Source of the DNA: Gonatopus flavifemur
Lineage: Eukaryota; Arthropoda; Insecta; Hymenoptera; Dryinidae
Length of the DNA: 64,000 nucleotides
Direction of reading: 5' to 3'
NCBI GenBank assembly: GCA_018340375.1
Contig: JAFFJZ010000087.1
Span: 248,001-312,000, forward strand
Shown here: positions 44,011 to 53,411 of the stretch, piece after piece
How the letters are laid out: every line of letters begins with the position of its first letter
Position numbering within the stretch: the first letter of the stretch is position 1
Position numbers and translations under genes: made by a program
The notes under the pieces: model-generated
Told to the model about the DNA's origin: nothing
The model's input: the letters and a program-made list of their open reading frames with translations, nothing else
Databases searched by the model: none

Positions 44011-45213
44011 GTGCCCCAAACAGACACGAAGATATCTTTTAGAATTCTAAAAAATATCTTCCAAGAGTACAAGAAGTCTTGAAGAATTTTCTAAAAGATA
44101 TCTTTTCGTATTCAAAAAGATGTCTTATGCAACATGAATAGATTTCTGAAAGATGTCTCGGAGACTTCTCCAAGATATCTTTAAGAAGAAATTGAGAAAT
44201 CTAAAAGAGTTCTTCAAGATTTCTTAAAGATGTCTTGCAAAATTCATAAAAATGTCTTGGGAGAAGCTTGAATTTATTCACGAAAGAAAATTCTAACCCT
44301 CTTTTTTTTCCTTCTACTCCCCCTCCCCCCATATTTGTCTTTGTCGCTCTCGCACTCCTATGAAGTTGACTTTAATCTCAATCCTTGAGGTTGCGGGAAT
44401 CCAACTCGCGCATCTTACAATGTACTTACGCTTCAGTGACCTGAGCTACAGAGACAGTTCGGTTTTGATGCTTATGATTGTCAATATAACACAGTGGAAT
44501 CGTGTCAGTGGTGTACATTTTCAGAGTAGAAGTGATCTTTTGAAAAAACTGTTATCATATAGACAAATGTCAGATAAGTTGGTCGTGAATACCACAGATT
44601 CTTCCTAAATTATTTCTATCCCAACGTTATTGAAGAATAACTTATCAATGAGTATGAATGAGAATTTCTGTGAATTCACTTGAAGGCTGTACATAAAATT
44701 GAGCGTAAAAAGTTCAGTAATTTGTGAAATATATGTGTCTTGAAGATTCGTTAATTCCAGAGCGGGTATTAAAAGGTTACAAAATCGTAATTTTCGCACA
44801 ATTTAAAATCTCTTGGCATGTTTATAGATTTTTCAAGCTTTCGATTTGTGACCGAATTTATCACATGTGTAATTCGATTATAATCAAAGGCACATTCCGA
44901 ATGTTATTCATGTCAATTCATATGATCAGGTATTTATAACCTAAACCTGCTGACAATCTATCTTCTTAAACATATTTTGTTGAAGTCCTCCAGGAAAATA
45001 TCTTCCAAACGCTTCTCAAAGATATCTTTAAGATATCTCGCATGGTCGTCTTGGAGATGTCTTGAATCGAGACATCTTTTAGAAATCTCTCACAAGATGT
45101 CTTCCCAACACTTCTGGAAGATATCTCTAAGAACTCTTCAAGAACGTTCTTGAAAATCTCTCAATTGAGTATTCTTTTAGATATCTTCAAGGACTGCGTG
45201 CTGTGTGGGGCAC
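44011..45213. mobile_element. TIR element with AAGATATCTT-rich arms, 1.2 kb
   Basis: The left end GTGCCCCAAACAGACACG and the right end CGTGCTGTGTGGGGCAC are imperfect inverted copies. Behind each lies about 200-270 bp of degenerate AAGATATCTT and TCTTCAAGA repeats, mirrored in the two arms. No target duplication was identified. The middle (44,280-44,970) has no recognisable gene. Confidence 0.55.
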
Positions 45214-45754
45214 TTTTGAATTCATCTTATATTACTGTAAGGGGGGAGGGGGGATCCACGAAAACTTACGATGTCTTACAAGGGGGAGGGGGGGTCGAAA
45301 AACGCCTAAAATCGTCTTACGTAATTTATAGATGGCCCCTATGCATAAATACCATTTTTGAATTGTTATTCAAATACGGAAAAAACAGTTTGATTATATT
45401 CCGAAAATATTTCATAAGATACAACGAATTGAATATTTGTTCGGTATGAATAATGTTTCATTGAACTGGAGTTGTTTTTATTAACAGTGAATATTTAATT
45501 AATATAAATGCAATTCTCATTCATGTACAGGAAATAAATGTGGATTGATCAAAATCAAATTTGGTTATATTGAAAGAAAAAATCCATTTCACGCTATTCA
45601 AAAACACATTTAATGAATATAATTGAATTATTCTATCGGTGCCCCTACCAACATGGGAATGTGGATACACAGTGAACACCATATGTAAATGTTACATATC
45701 ACAGAAATCACAAGTGACGTAACTCTGTTGCGTATGTGATGTAACAATCATATA
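45214..45754. other. Right TIR of outer element and non-coding DNA
   Basis: 45,238-45,339 is the G-rich right TIR of the 39,467 element. The remaining 415 bases have no recognisable feature. Confidence 0.45.
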
Positions 45755-45817
45755 CAGTCCGCTCTCTCAACAGTGCCGGTGATGGGAGAGTAGGGGAGTA
45801 TTTTTCTTAGAACTCAT

Positions 45818-46097
45818 TGTTTGATAGTATGCCTTGATTTGAATTGCGCGCGTATCGAAACTCCAGTTTGATGCTTGGCAGCACTGTCACGAAGGAAGCT
45901 ATGCTTAACGCGAAAGGGACGCGGCAGTTAGTTACACGCTCGCTTTCAGGGCTCGAACACGCTAAGAAGTTTCCCGGCAATTTTCCGCAGTAAAGGCTGA
46001 TAATTAAAGACTCATTAAAGTTATATTCATAAACAATAAAAGCGTGATTTGTAATCACTGGGAGATTTTTCTTAAAATCTATTATTATTCCCGACCA
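45818..46097 (+). repeat. 5' LTR of the BEL/Pao element
   Basis: 280 bp with TG...CA ends (TGTTTGATAG...CCCGACCA). An AATAAA polyadenylation signal lies at 46,035-46,040. It is identical to the 3' LTR apart from one A/G difference in CTCC(A/G)GTTTG. Confidence 0.95.
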
Positions 46098-46114
46098 TGG
46101 TCCTTCGAGCCGGA
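46098..46114 (+). promoter_or_regulatory. Primer-binding site, tRNA-Tyr type
   Basis: TGGTCCTTCGAGCCGGA begins at the first base after the LTR. It is complementary over 17 bases to the 3' end (with CCA) expected for animal tRNA-Tyr, whose acceptor stem begins CCTTCGA. The tRNA assignment rests on recalled tRNA sequence. Confidence 0.8.
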
Positions 46115-46937
46115 TGAAAAACGGCATCGTGGAAACAGCTTCTCGTAACTCTCGGTTTTGTGCGTGAAATCATCGTTTCGTTTAAGCTAACGAGAGTGCA
46201 AATAACCGTATCTTCGATTGATACTAAATTGTGGTGACGGGAAAGTTGTGAGAAAATATTTTATCTCATAGTGTTCGAGGTGAACAAGTTTGATTGTTAT
46301 GCAAGCCATAAAGAATAGATCCAAAAATTATTTGTAGTTACGAGTGTGTACAAAGAGGATCTATATCATATTCAAAGTGCCTCATTGCACGTCAATTCCA
46401 TATCAAACGATCGTTACATTGAGATCGAAACAAGTTTGGTGCCGTTTGCATCTGAAAATCATAGAACATCGCATAACGCCATTTTGCGTCGCGGCGTCGT
46501 TTCTTCTTGGCCTTGGCGGCCATTATCGTTGTTTCGTACTCTTACGAAAATCCAGTATCCAGTCTTCATCGTGACGAATCTCGGACATCTTCGGGTTTCA
46601 TCGGTTACGAAGGTCCCACGCGCGTCAACGATTCCCGTATTTCTCCGCTCTGTAACGGAATTCGACGATATCTCAATTCTGCTTTCTATTGCGTGAATTT
46701 ATGGCATTTCATAGTCTTTTATATTTTACGTCTTGTTTTGGTTTCATCATTCAACGCCAAGGTGAGTCGCTTGTCAATTTGTGTTTGGAGACAAATTACA
46801 CGTTGTGTATAATTTCATATAAATTAAATCTTATTGCGAATCTTTGATTTTTCGGTTCAATTTGATTATTATACAATCAGTTTCTTTCTGCAATATTTCA
46901 AGTTTGATTTAGTGTGTTGAATGGAAATTATTTAAAA
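46115..46937 (+). other. BEL/Pao 5' leader
   Basis: Untranslated leader of about 820 bases. It contains open frames of 76-116 codons without motifs, which I do not regard as genes. Packaging signals would be expected here but cannot be recognised by eye. Confidence 0.55.
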
Positions 46938-48335
46938 ATGTCCATGACATTGGAGCAGGCCAAAATTAAACGACGTACTATTAAGGCAACCGGTACGCGT
47001 ATTAAGTCTCAGTTTGAAGCATTAGATCCCCAGGATACTAGTATTGCTGAATTGGAAGTTAGAAAAGAAAAATTGTCAGGTATTTGGGATCAATTTGATC
47101 AGATTCAGGGTTATATTGAATATTTAGAAGAACAGAAACTTCCGCCTGATGCAGATAAAGATGAATTGTATCAGTCCTTCGCTGCGGAAAGAGATGCGTT
47201 TGAGAGTTCCTTTTACGAGTTGATGGGTAGTATCACTCACACCATTAATCAGCTCAAAGTTAGTGCGCAAAGGCTGAATGCAAATAATGACCCTGTGAAT
47301 AACGTCCCTGCAAATAACGTCCCTGCAAATCCTGTAATTGGCGCCATAGCCGAAAATAAAATTAAATTGCCACCCATGGACATTCCAACTTTCGCTGGTT
47401 CTTATGATGCTTGGCGATCATACCGTGATTCTTTTAAATCGCTTGTTCATGAGAATGGATCTCTTTCCAAAATTCAAAAGTTCCATCATTTAAGGGCTTC
47501 ATTAAAAAGTCCAGCATCTGATATTTTGCAATCATTTGACATTTGTGAGGAAAATTATGATGAAGCTTGGTCGTTATTGAATGAGAGATATAACAATGAG
47601 AAATGGATAATAAAGGGTCACCTTAACGCTTTATTTGATATTCCAGCAGTGAGAAAAGAGAGTGCAGAAGCTCTACGCCATTTGCATGATTCAGTTGTAA
47701 AGAATTTACGTGCTCTTAAGTCTTTGAAACGTCCTGTAGAGCATTGGGACGATTTGATCGTTCATTTACTTATTTCGAAGCTTGATCCGCGCACACTCCA
47801 ATTATGGGAGCTCAATCGACGAAGTGATGAATTTCCCAAATTAAAGGAACTTACTGATTTCGTTTTAAAGCATTCAAAATCTTTGGAAACTGGTCAGAAA
47901 CGAAATGAATCTACCTCTCAAAGTTCTTATGAGAAAAAGCCCAAGGGAAAAACGATGTCACATGTTGTGGCTGTTGATAGCGTTTGCCCCAAGTGCAAGG
48001 GGTCTCATTTACCTTTCGAATGTGCGGAATTCCGTGGTTTATCGGTTGAAGAACGTTTCCGTCTTATACGCGACTCACGATTTTGTACAAATTGTTTACG
48101 CACCACAAAACACAGTGCTAAAAAATGCAATGGCGGCAATTGTCGTCAGTGCAATAAAAAGCATCATACATTGCTTCATTTTGAGCAATCTCTACCTAAA
48201 CCAGTTGATTCAGTGCCAGGTGCAGACAGTTCCTCAGTTGCAAATACCAGTGCTTTGAGTTGTTCGATTCGTTGTTCTTCTGCAGTTTTGCTCTCAACAG
48301 CATTGGTTGAGGTGCAGAATTCTAGAGGATCTTAG
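46938..48335 (+). CDS. gag: BEL/Pao Gag
   Basis: Gag forms the particle and binds genomic RNA. I start it at ATG 46,938 (MSMTLEQAK), which has a better context than the ATG at 46,914; that gives 465 residues. The N-terminal part is helical, followed by a short NNVPAN repeat. The DUF1759-type core is clear: KLPPMDIPTFAGSYDAWRSY, FHHLRASLKSPASDILQSF, YDEAWSLLNERYNNE. The C-terminal zinc region has CPKCKGSHLPFEC, then FCTNCLRTTKHSAKKC and CRQCNKKHHTLLH. The frame closes at TAG 48,333-48,335, directly before the protease in the same frame. Confidence 0.88.
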   Translation: MSMTLEQAKIKRRTIKATGTRIKSQFEALDPQDTSIAELEVRKEKLSGIWDQFDQIQGYIEYLEEQKLPPDADKDELYQSFAAERDAFESSFYELMGSITHTINQLKVSAQRLNANNDPVNNVPANNVPANPVIGAIAENKIKLPPMDIPTFAGSYDAWRSYRDSFKSLVHENGSLSKIQKFHHLRASLKSPASDILQSFDICEENYDEAWSLLNERYNNEKWIIKGHLNALFDIPAVRKESAEALRHLHDSVVKNLRALKSLKRPVEHWDDLIVHLLISKLDPRTLQLWELNRRSDEFPKLKELTDFVLKHSKSLETGQKRNESTSQSSYEKKPKGKTMSHVVAVDSVCPKCKGSHLPFECAEFRGLSVEERFRLIRDSRFCTNCLRTTKHSAKKCNGGNCRQCNKKHHTLLHFEQSLPKPVDSVPGADSSSVANTSALSCSIRCSSAVLLSTALVEVQNSRGS

Positions 48336-51300
48336 GTTTCATGCATTGCGTTGCTTGACAACGGATCTCAATCAAATTTTATTTCTAGTTCATTGCTATC
48401 GCGATTGGAATTACCCACGAAGGAGTGTAATGTCACTGTTTTGGGCATCGGTTCGGGTTCGATTCGAACAAATCAGCACACTGAAGTGGTCTTCAAATCA
48501 CGTCTCAGCGTGTTCAAAATTACGATCGATTGCCTAATTATAGAAAGAATTACAGAAAGGCTACCACAGACTGCAGTATCTTCGTCAGATTGTTCCATTC
48601 CGGGGAATTTAAAGCTTGCAAATCCCAATTTTCACGTTCCTTCTGAAATTGATTTATTAATAGGAGCGGATATCTTTTACAAACTCATATGTATAGGGCA
48701 AATTCGTGGAATCAAAGGAGATATCATATACCAAAAAACTCATTTGGGATGGCTTGTCACTGGTAAGGTGATATCCGCGTGTAGGGAGGGAGAGAATACC
48801 CAGACGCGGTGCAATTTCGTGGCTTCGCATTCTTTGGAGGAAAGCATCTCGCGTTTTTGGGAGTTGGATTCCATTCCCAGTAAACCCCAAATGACAAACG
48901 AAGAATTGGAGTGTGAGCATCATTTCAGAAACACTACTAAGCGTAATGAGACTGGTAGATTTGTTGTACAACTCCCTATTGAAGATGAGTCGTTGAAATG
49001 TTTGGGCTCTTCTTATGATCAAGCTGAGAAACGATTGTTGGCCATCGAGCGAAAATTGCGACGCAATTTGGAACTGAAAGATGAGTATATTAAATTCATG
49101 CGAGAATACGAACAGCTGGGGCATATGCATAAAGTGAACTCGAGTGTTGAGACTTGGCCTACTTATTGTTTACCTCACCATGCAGTTCAAAAGTCTACCA
49201 GTAGCACCACAAAGGTCAGAGTGGTGTTCGATGCTTCCCGCAAGACTGACACGGGTGTTTCTCTCAATGACGCTTTGAAAGTAGGACCCGTACTTCAGGA
49301 TGATATTTTTTCCATTTTACTGCGCTTTCGTAGCTTCCAAATAGGCATCACTGCTGATATTGCCAAAATGTACAGGCAGATACTTATATGTGACAGTCAG
49401 AGACCTCTTCAGCGAATTCTTTGGAGAGAGGATTCAAGTCAGGAAATTTCAACATATGAACTCGCAACGGTTACTTATGGAACCGCTTCTGCCTCATATC
49501 TGGCGATTAAAAGTATTCGTGTATTAGCAGAAACTGAGGCCATCGATTTTCCTATTGGAGCCAAAACTATATTACGGGATTTTTATGTCGATGACATGAT
49601 CACGGGTGCTAATACTATTGAGGAAGCGCGGATCATCTCAGAGCAGACGACGACCATCCTGCGGAAGGGAGGGTTCGAACTTAGAAAATGGTGTTCTAAT
49701 TACATTGAGGCTCTAAATCCACCAATTCAAAACTTGGATAAAAGTATATCTGTTTCTTTTGAGAATTCTCAAGATTCCCGAACTTTAGGCATGATTTGGG
49801 CATGCCAATTGGATTGTTTCCAATATACATGTCCTGATAACAACACTCAAAATCCTCGTTTCACGAAGCGCTACATTCTTTCTAGAACTTCTTCCATTTT
49901 TGACCCGCTTGGACTTTTGGGTCCTGTCATACTACTAGCTAAATTGATTATGCAAAAAATTTGGCGTTTGAAACTAAATTGGGACGAATCATTGCCCGAT
50001 GACATCAATACCCAATGGGCTGAAATGGAGAAGCAGCTGAGACATATAGAAAATATCAAGGTTAATCGCAAAATCATTGGATCGGAGAATGCTGTGAGTT
50101 ATGAACTTCACGGCTTTTGTGACGCCAGCGAGGCTGCTCATGGCGCCTGTGTTTATTTGGTTTCTCTTAGTTCTTCGGGCAAGCGATGCTCTGTTCTTGT
50201 TTGTGCAAGGTCTCGGGTTGCACCCTTAAAGAGTTTATCTATTCCTCGACTCGAGTTGTGCGGCGCATTGCTCCTTGCAAATTTAATGGAGAAGGTGATT
50301 AATGCATTGCCTGTTGTTGTAAACAAAACATTCTATTGGACCGATTCTATGGTGGTTATTCATTGGATTTTTTCATGTAGTCGGAAGTTTTGCACCTTTG
50401 TGGCTAACCGCGTCGGTGAAATTCAGCGGTTGAGCTATCGTGAACAGTGGTATCATATATCAACTGTAAACAATCCCGCTGATTGTTTGTCCAGGGGACT
50501 GTTACCACGTGAATTGATTGATTCGTCTGTTTGGTGGCAAGGACCTAAATCTATTACTGACGATTGTCCTGATTTTTCAGAAACCTTCAAGATCGATCCA
50601 GAGCTTGAGCTACCAGAACAAAAGGCTACTCTTGCAACGAGCAATGTGAGCTGTGATCAGAGCAATGAGGTTTTCGATCGTTTTTCCTCATATTCGCGTC
50701 TTGTCCGTGTCACCGCTTACTGTTACCGCTGGGTTCATAATTTTCGCAATCCTGAATCTAGGTTTTTGGACACTCAATTATCATCAACTGAGATTAGTCT
50801 CTGTACAGCTCGACTTGTAAAAATTGTTCAGTCTCAGGCATTCAAGACTGAAATAAAGGCTATTGAGAAGAACGAAATGCTAGCACGATCCTCTCCACTT
50901 CGCCTCTTAAATCCCTTCATAGATGATAATGGCATTCTAAGAGTGGGGGGTCGCTTGGGAAATTCAAGTCTTCCTTATTCCGCGAGGCATCCAATGGTTT
51001 CGCCCTCTAAACATTCGTTCACGTCATTACTCATAGAATATGAGCACAAGAGAAACATGCACGCGGGTATTCAAACGACTTTGGCTGCTATTCGCCTAAA
51101 ATTTTGGCCCCTTTCTGCTCGTAATTCCGTCCGCAGGGTGATTCACCGCTGTGTGAGATGTTTCAGAACCAATCCTCGGTCTCAACCACCAGTGATGGGC
51201 AATCTGCCTGCACCCAGAATTGATGTGCCTCTCCGTGCATTTATGACCGTGGGTGTGGATTTTTGCGGCCCTTTTTTAATGAAAGAGGGCATTCGAAGAT

Positions 51301-52160
51301 GCGCTCGCACACTCAAGGTTTATGTAGCGGTATTTGTATGCTTTTCCAGCAAAGCGATCCATTTGGAAATGGTTGCTGATCTAACAACTGACGCATTTTT
51401 AGGCTCTCTCAAGCGTTTCATCTCGCGCCGAGGACGACCCTCCAATATATATTCGGACAATGGTTTGAATTTTGTAGGAGCTGTACGAGAACTCCGCAGA
51501 CTTTTCGATTTAGTAAACTCTCCTGAATTAAATGATGCAATCGTGAGCTATGCTGCTGATGAATTGATCAATTGTCACTTTATTCCTCCCAGAGCACCTC
51601 ATTTTGGAGGTCTCTGGGAGGCCGCAGTAAAATCTTTCAAGTATCTGTTTTACCGTGTTGCAAGGGATGTGCCTTTACGTCAGGATGAATTCAATACTTT
51701 ATTGATTGAAATTGAGGCGGTTTTGAATTCAAGACCGATCACGGCTTGCTCCAATGATCCTAACGATCTCACGTACTTGACTCCTGGACACTTTTTGATC
51801 GGTGACTCTCTAAAGGCGTATCCCGAACCTTCATTGGATGGAGTCCCCATTGGTAGACTGTCTAGGTGGCAAAAAATTGAGCAACTTCGTCAGCACTTCT
51901 GGCAAAGATGGCGACGTGAATACTTAAATCAATGTCAACAGTTGAACAAATGGCAAACTGATCCTAAGTTAACATTTCAAATGGGACAATTGGTCATAGT
52001 TGCGGAGGATAATCAACCTCCATTAACATGGTGTCTCGGTAGGATTTCCGACGTCTTTCCTGGTGCTGATGGAGTTGTTCGTACCGTTTCGGTTCGCACT
52101 ACCAATGGTACTTATAAGAGAGCGGTTGCGAAACTTTATATACTTCCTATTTATGATTGA
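48336..52160 (+). CDS. pol: BEL/Pao Pol: protease, RT, RNase H, integrase
   Basis: The frame is in phase with gag after its TAG and runs 1,274 codons without a break. Numbered from 48,351 (residue 1, no ATG), it has the protease motif LLDNGSQSNFISSSLL (residues 1-16), RT with VVFDAS (about 290) and DFYVDDMITG (YVDD 412-415), and RNase H with LHGFCDASEAAHG (about 588) and FYWTDSMVVIHW. The integrase has a zinc-binding HAGIQTTL...CVRC part (about 904-945), then D970 (VGVDFCGPF), D1036 (YSDNGLNF) and E1090 (GLWEAAVK). A DUF5641-like end (LTYLTPGHFLIGD) follows. It has no own ATG upstream of the protease, so expression would need readthrough or another start. It ends at TGA 52,158-52,160. Confidence 0.9.
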   Translation, partial: VSCIALLDNGSQSNFISSSLLSRLELPTKECNVTVLGIGSGSIRTNQHTEVVFKSRLSVFKITIDCLIIERITERLPQTAVSSSDCSIPGNLKLANPNFHVPSEIDLLIGADIFYKLICIGQIRGIKGDIIYQKTHLGWLVTGKVISACREGENTQTRCNFVASHSLEESISRFWELDSIPSKPQMTNEELECEHHFRNTTKRNETGRFVVQLPIEDESLKCLGSSYDQAEKRLLAIERKLRRNLELKDEYIKFMREYEQLGHMHKVNSSVETWPTYCLPHHAVQKSTSSTTKVRVVFDASRKTDTGVSLNDALKVGPVLQDDIFSILLRFRSFQIGITADIAKMYRQILICDSQRPLQRILWREDSSQEISTYELATVTYGTASASYLAIKSIRVLAETEAIDFPIGAKTILRDFYVDDMITGANTIEEARIISEQTTTILRKGGFELRKWCSNYIEALNPPIQNLDKSISVSFENSQDSRTLGMIWACQLDCFQYTCPDNNTQNPRFTKRYILSRTSSIFDPLGLLGPVILLAKLIMQKIWRLKLNWDESLPDDINTQWAEMEKQLRHIENIKVNRKIIGSENAVSYELHGFCDASEAAHGACVYLVSLSSSGKRCSVLVCARSRVAPLKSLSIPRLELCGALLLANLMEKVINALPVVVNKTFYWTDSMVVIHWIFSCSRKFCTFVANRVGEIQRLSYREQWYHISTVNNPADCLSRGLLPRELIDSSVWWQGPKSITDDCPDFSETFKIDPELELPEQKATLATSNVSCDQSNEVFDRFSSYSRLVRVTAYCYRWVHNFRNPESRFLDTQLSSTEISLCTARLVKIVQSQAFKTEIKAIEKNEMLARSSPLRLLNPFIDDNGILRVGGRLGNSSLPYSARHPMVSPSKHSFTSLLIEYEHKRNMHAGIQTTLAAIRLKFWPLSARNSVRRVIHRCVRCFRTNPRSQPPVMGNLPAPRIDVPLRAFMTVGVDFCGPFLMKEGIRRCARTLKVYVAVFVCFSSKAIHLEMVADLTTDAFLGSLKRFISRRGRPSNIYSDNGLNFVGAVRELRRLFDLVNSPELNDAIVSYAADELINCHFIPPRAPHFGGLWEAAVKSFKYLFYRVARDVPLRQDEFNTLLIEIEAVLNSRPITACSNDPNDLTYLTPGHFLIGDSLKAYPEPSLDGVPIGRLSRWQKIEQLRQHFWQRWRREYLNQCQQLNKWQTDPKLTFQMGQLVIVAEDNQPPLTWCLGRISDVFPGADGVVRTVSVRTTNGTYKRAVAKLYILPIYD

Positions 52161-52592
52161 ACTTTTGGGAAAAAGTTGATTGTAAAACGGTAATATTCCT
52201 ATGATTGATTTATAAGCTGTGAATATGTGAAATTTTCATTCTCTTGACATCAAATCGCACAAAAGGTGCAAAATAGCTTGTAAAACAGCCTGCCAAATTT
52301 AATAACGATAACTTATAAGTTCGTGTTTGTGTTTTCATTATTTACTTGATATTTGTTTGACTATATTATAACGTTGACTGAAGAAACTGTAAGCTTTCAT
52401 TTTATAAGACATAAAATTATATATGTTGATAATTGAGAATTTGTAATCTGCTTTTTTCTTATGTTAACAGACTGTCATGTTTTTGTGCCTCGAATATATA
52501 TTATTATTGTTCATAGGTACATGCATTTTGTAACGGTGGGTTCCTGGAACTTCTGATGTAAAGCGATTCGATTGTTGAAAGTGGGTTCTTTC
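52161..52592 (+). other. BEL/Pao 3' untranslated region
   Basis: AT-rich, no open frame. There is no env-like sequence between pol and the 3' LTR. Confidence 0.7.
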
Positions 52593-52602
52593 AGGGGGGA
52601 AG
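52593..52602 (+). promoter_or_regulatory. Polypurine tract
   Basis: AGGGGGGAAG lies two bases before the 3' LTR and would prime plus-strand synthesis. Confidence 0.8.
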
Positions 52603-52604
52603 TA

Positions 52605-52884
52605 TGTTTGATAGTATGCCTTGATTTGAATTGCGCGCGTATCGAAACTCCGGTTTGATGCTTGGCAGCACTGTCACGAAGGAAGCTATGCTTAACGCGA
52701 AAGGGACGCGGCAGTTAGTTACACGCTCGCTTTCAGGGCTCGAACACGCTAAGAAGTTTCCCGGCAATTTTCCGCAGTAAAGGCTGATAATTAAAGACTC
52801 ATTAAAGTTATATTCATAAACAATAAAAGCGTGATTTGTAATCACTGGGAGATTTTTCTTAAAATCTATTATTATTCCCGACCA
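52605..52884 (+). repeat. 3' LTR of the BEL/Pao element
   Basis: 280 bp, one substitution relative to the 5' LTR; followed by the CTCAT duplication. Confidence 0.95.
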
Positions 52885-53411
52885 CTCATGTACCCCCACC
52901 ATTGGCGTACGCGTATGTTCTCAACATTCGTAAGCCACTCTCGCAATAGTGCCACACGCTTGTGTATGTAAAATTACTCTCTTCTGTCTTCTGGTGATAT
53001 TAAGTATAATGTTTTTTTTTTCTTTTTCATTTGATATTAGATATTTTTGTATCCAAAGAAATGATTAAAGTTCATGAAATCACATTCATGAGTTCACATT
53101 CCTGTATACATACTTGATGTTTGAATTCAGTTGTATCATTTTTCGGTTATTCCTTCTTGATTAATTCCAAAGTAATCACACCAATTTTCTATTCTTCATC
53201 TCGACACATTTGCCATGATGGAACATGGATCAGAGTAATCGAACATCAGTTATGAAGAGTTCTTGATCATATTTGCGGGTGGCACTATTGCGAGAAACGG
53301 TTTCAAATGTGATGCCACACGATAGCGTGATGGATGGTGGGTGTAGTGTTCGAGCACGAATGAGGAGAATCGGCACTATTCAGAGTGGCACTGTTGAGAG
53401 AGCGGACTGTA

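Larger units (their letters stand above)
39467..45339. mobile_element. TIR element enlarged by nested insertions
   Basis: The left end GGGGTCGTCCATAAATCACG and the right end GTAATTTATAGATGGCCCC are inverted copies, and the match continues through TAAGACG and a G-run/C-run segment. TAT flanks both sides (39,464-39,466 and 45,340-45,342). Inside lie a second TIR element (about 40,365-43,455), a mariner within that, and another TIR element (44,011-45,213). The outer element's own sequence adds up to about 1.6 kb and encodes no protein that I recognise. Confidence 0.65.
45818..52884 (+). mobile_element. BEL/Pao LTR retrotransposon, 7,067 bp
   Basis: Two 280-bp LTRs, a tRNA-Tyr-type primer site, gag, pro-RT-RNaseH-integrase and a polypurine tract are all present. 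CTCAT occurs directly outside both LTRs (45,813-45,817 and 52,885-52,889), the 5-bp target duplication. The LTRs differ at one base, so the insertion is recent. No env-like frame follows pol. One in-frame TAG sits between gag and pol. Confidence 0.95.
45755..53409. mobile_element. Small TIR element split by the BEL/Pao insertion
   Basis: CAGTCCGCTCTCTCAACAGT (45,755 on, 23 bases in all) and its perfect complement ending GAGAGCGGACTG at 53,409 are the ends, and TA flanks both (45,753-45,754 and 53,410-53,411). Subterminal motifs such as CTCTCGCAATAGTGCCAC and GTGGCACTATTGCGAG repeat inside. Without the BEL/Pao element and one copy of its duplication the host element is about 583 bp and non-coding. 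Confidence 0.75.

Noticed and set aside
46346..46696. Frames in the BEL/Pao leader
   Set aside because: They lie between the primer site and gag, overlap each other and resemble no known protein.
52161..52604. Envelope gene after BEL/Pao pol
   Set aside because: Fewer than 450 bases remain before the LTR and no open frame is present.
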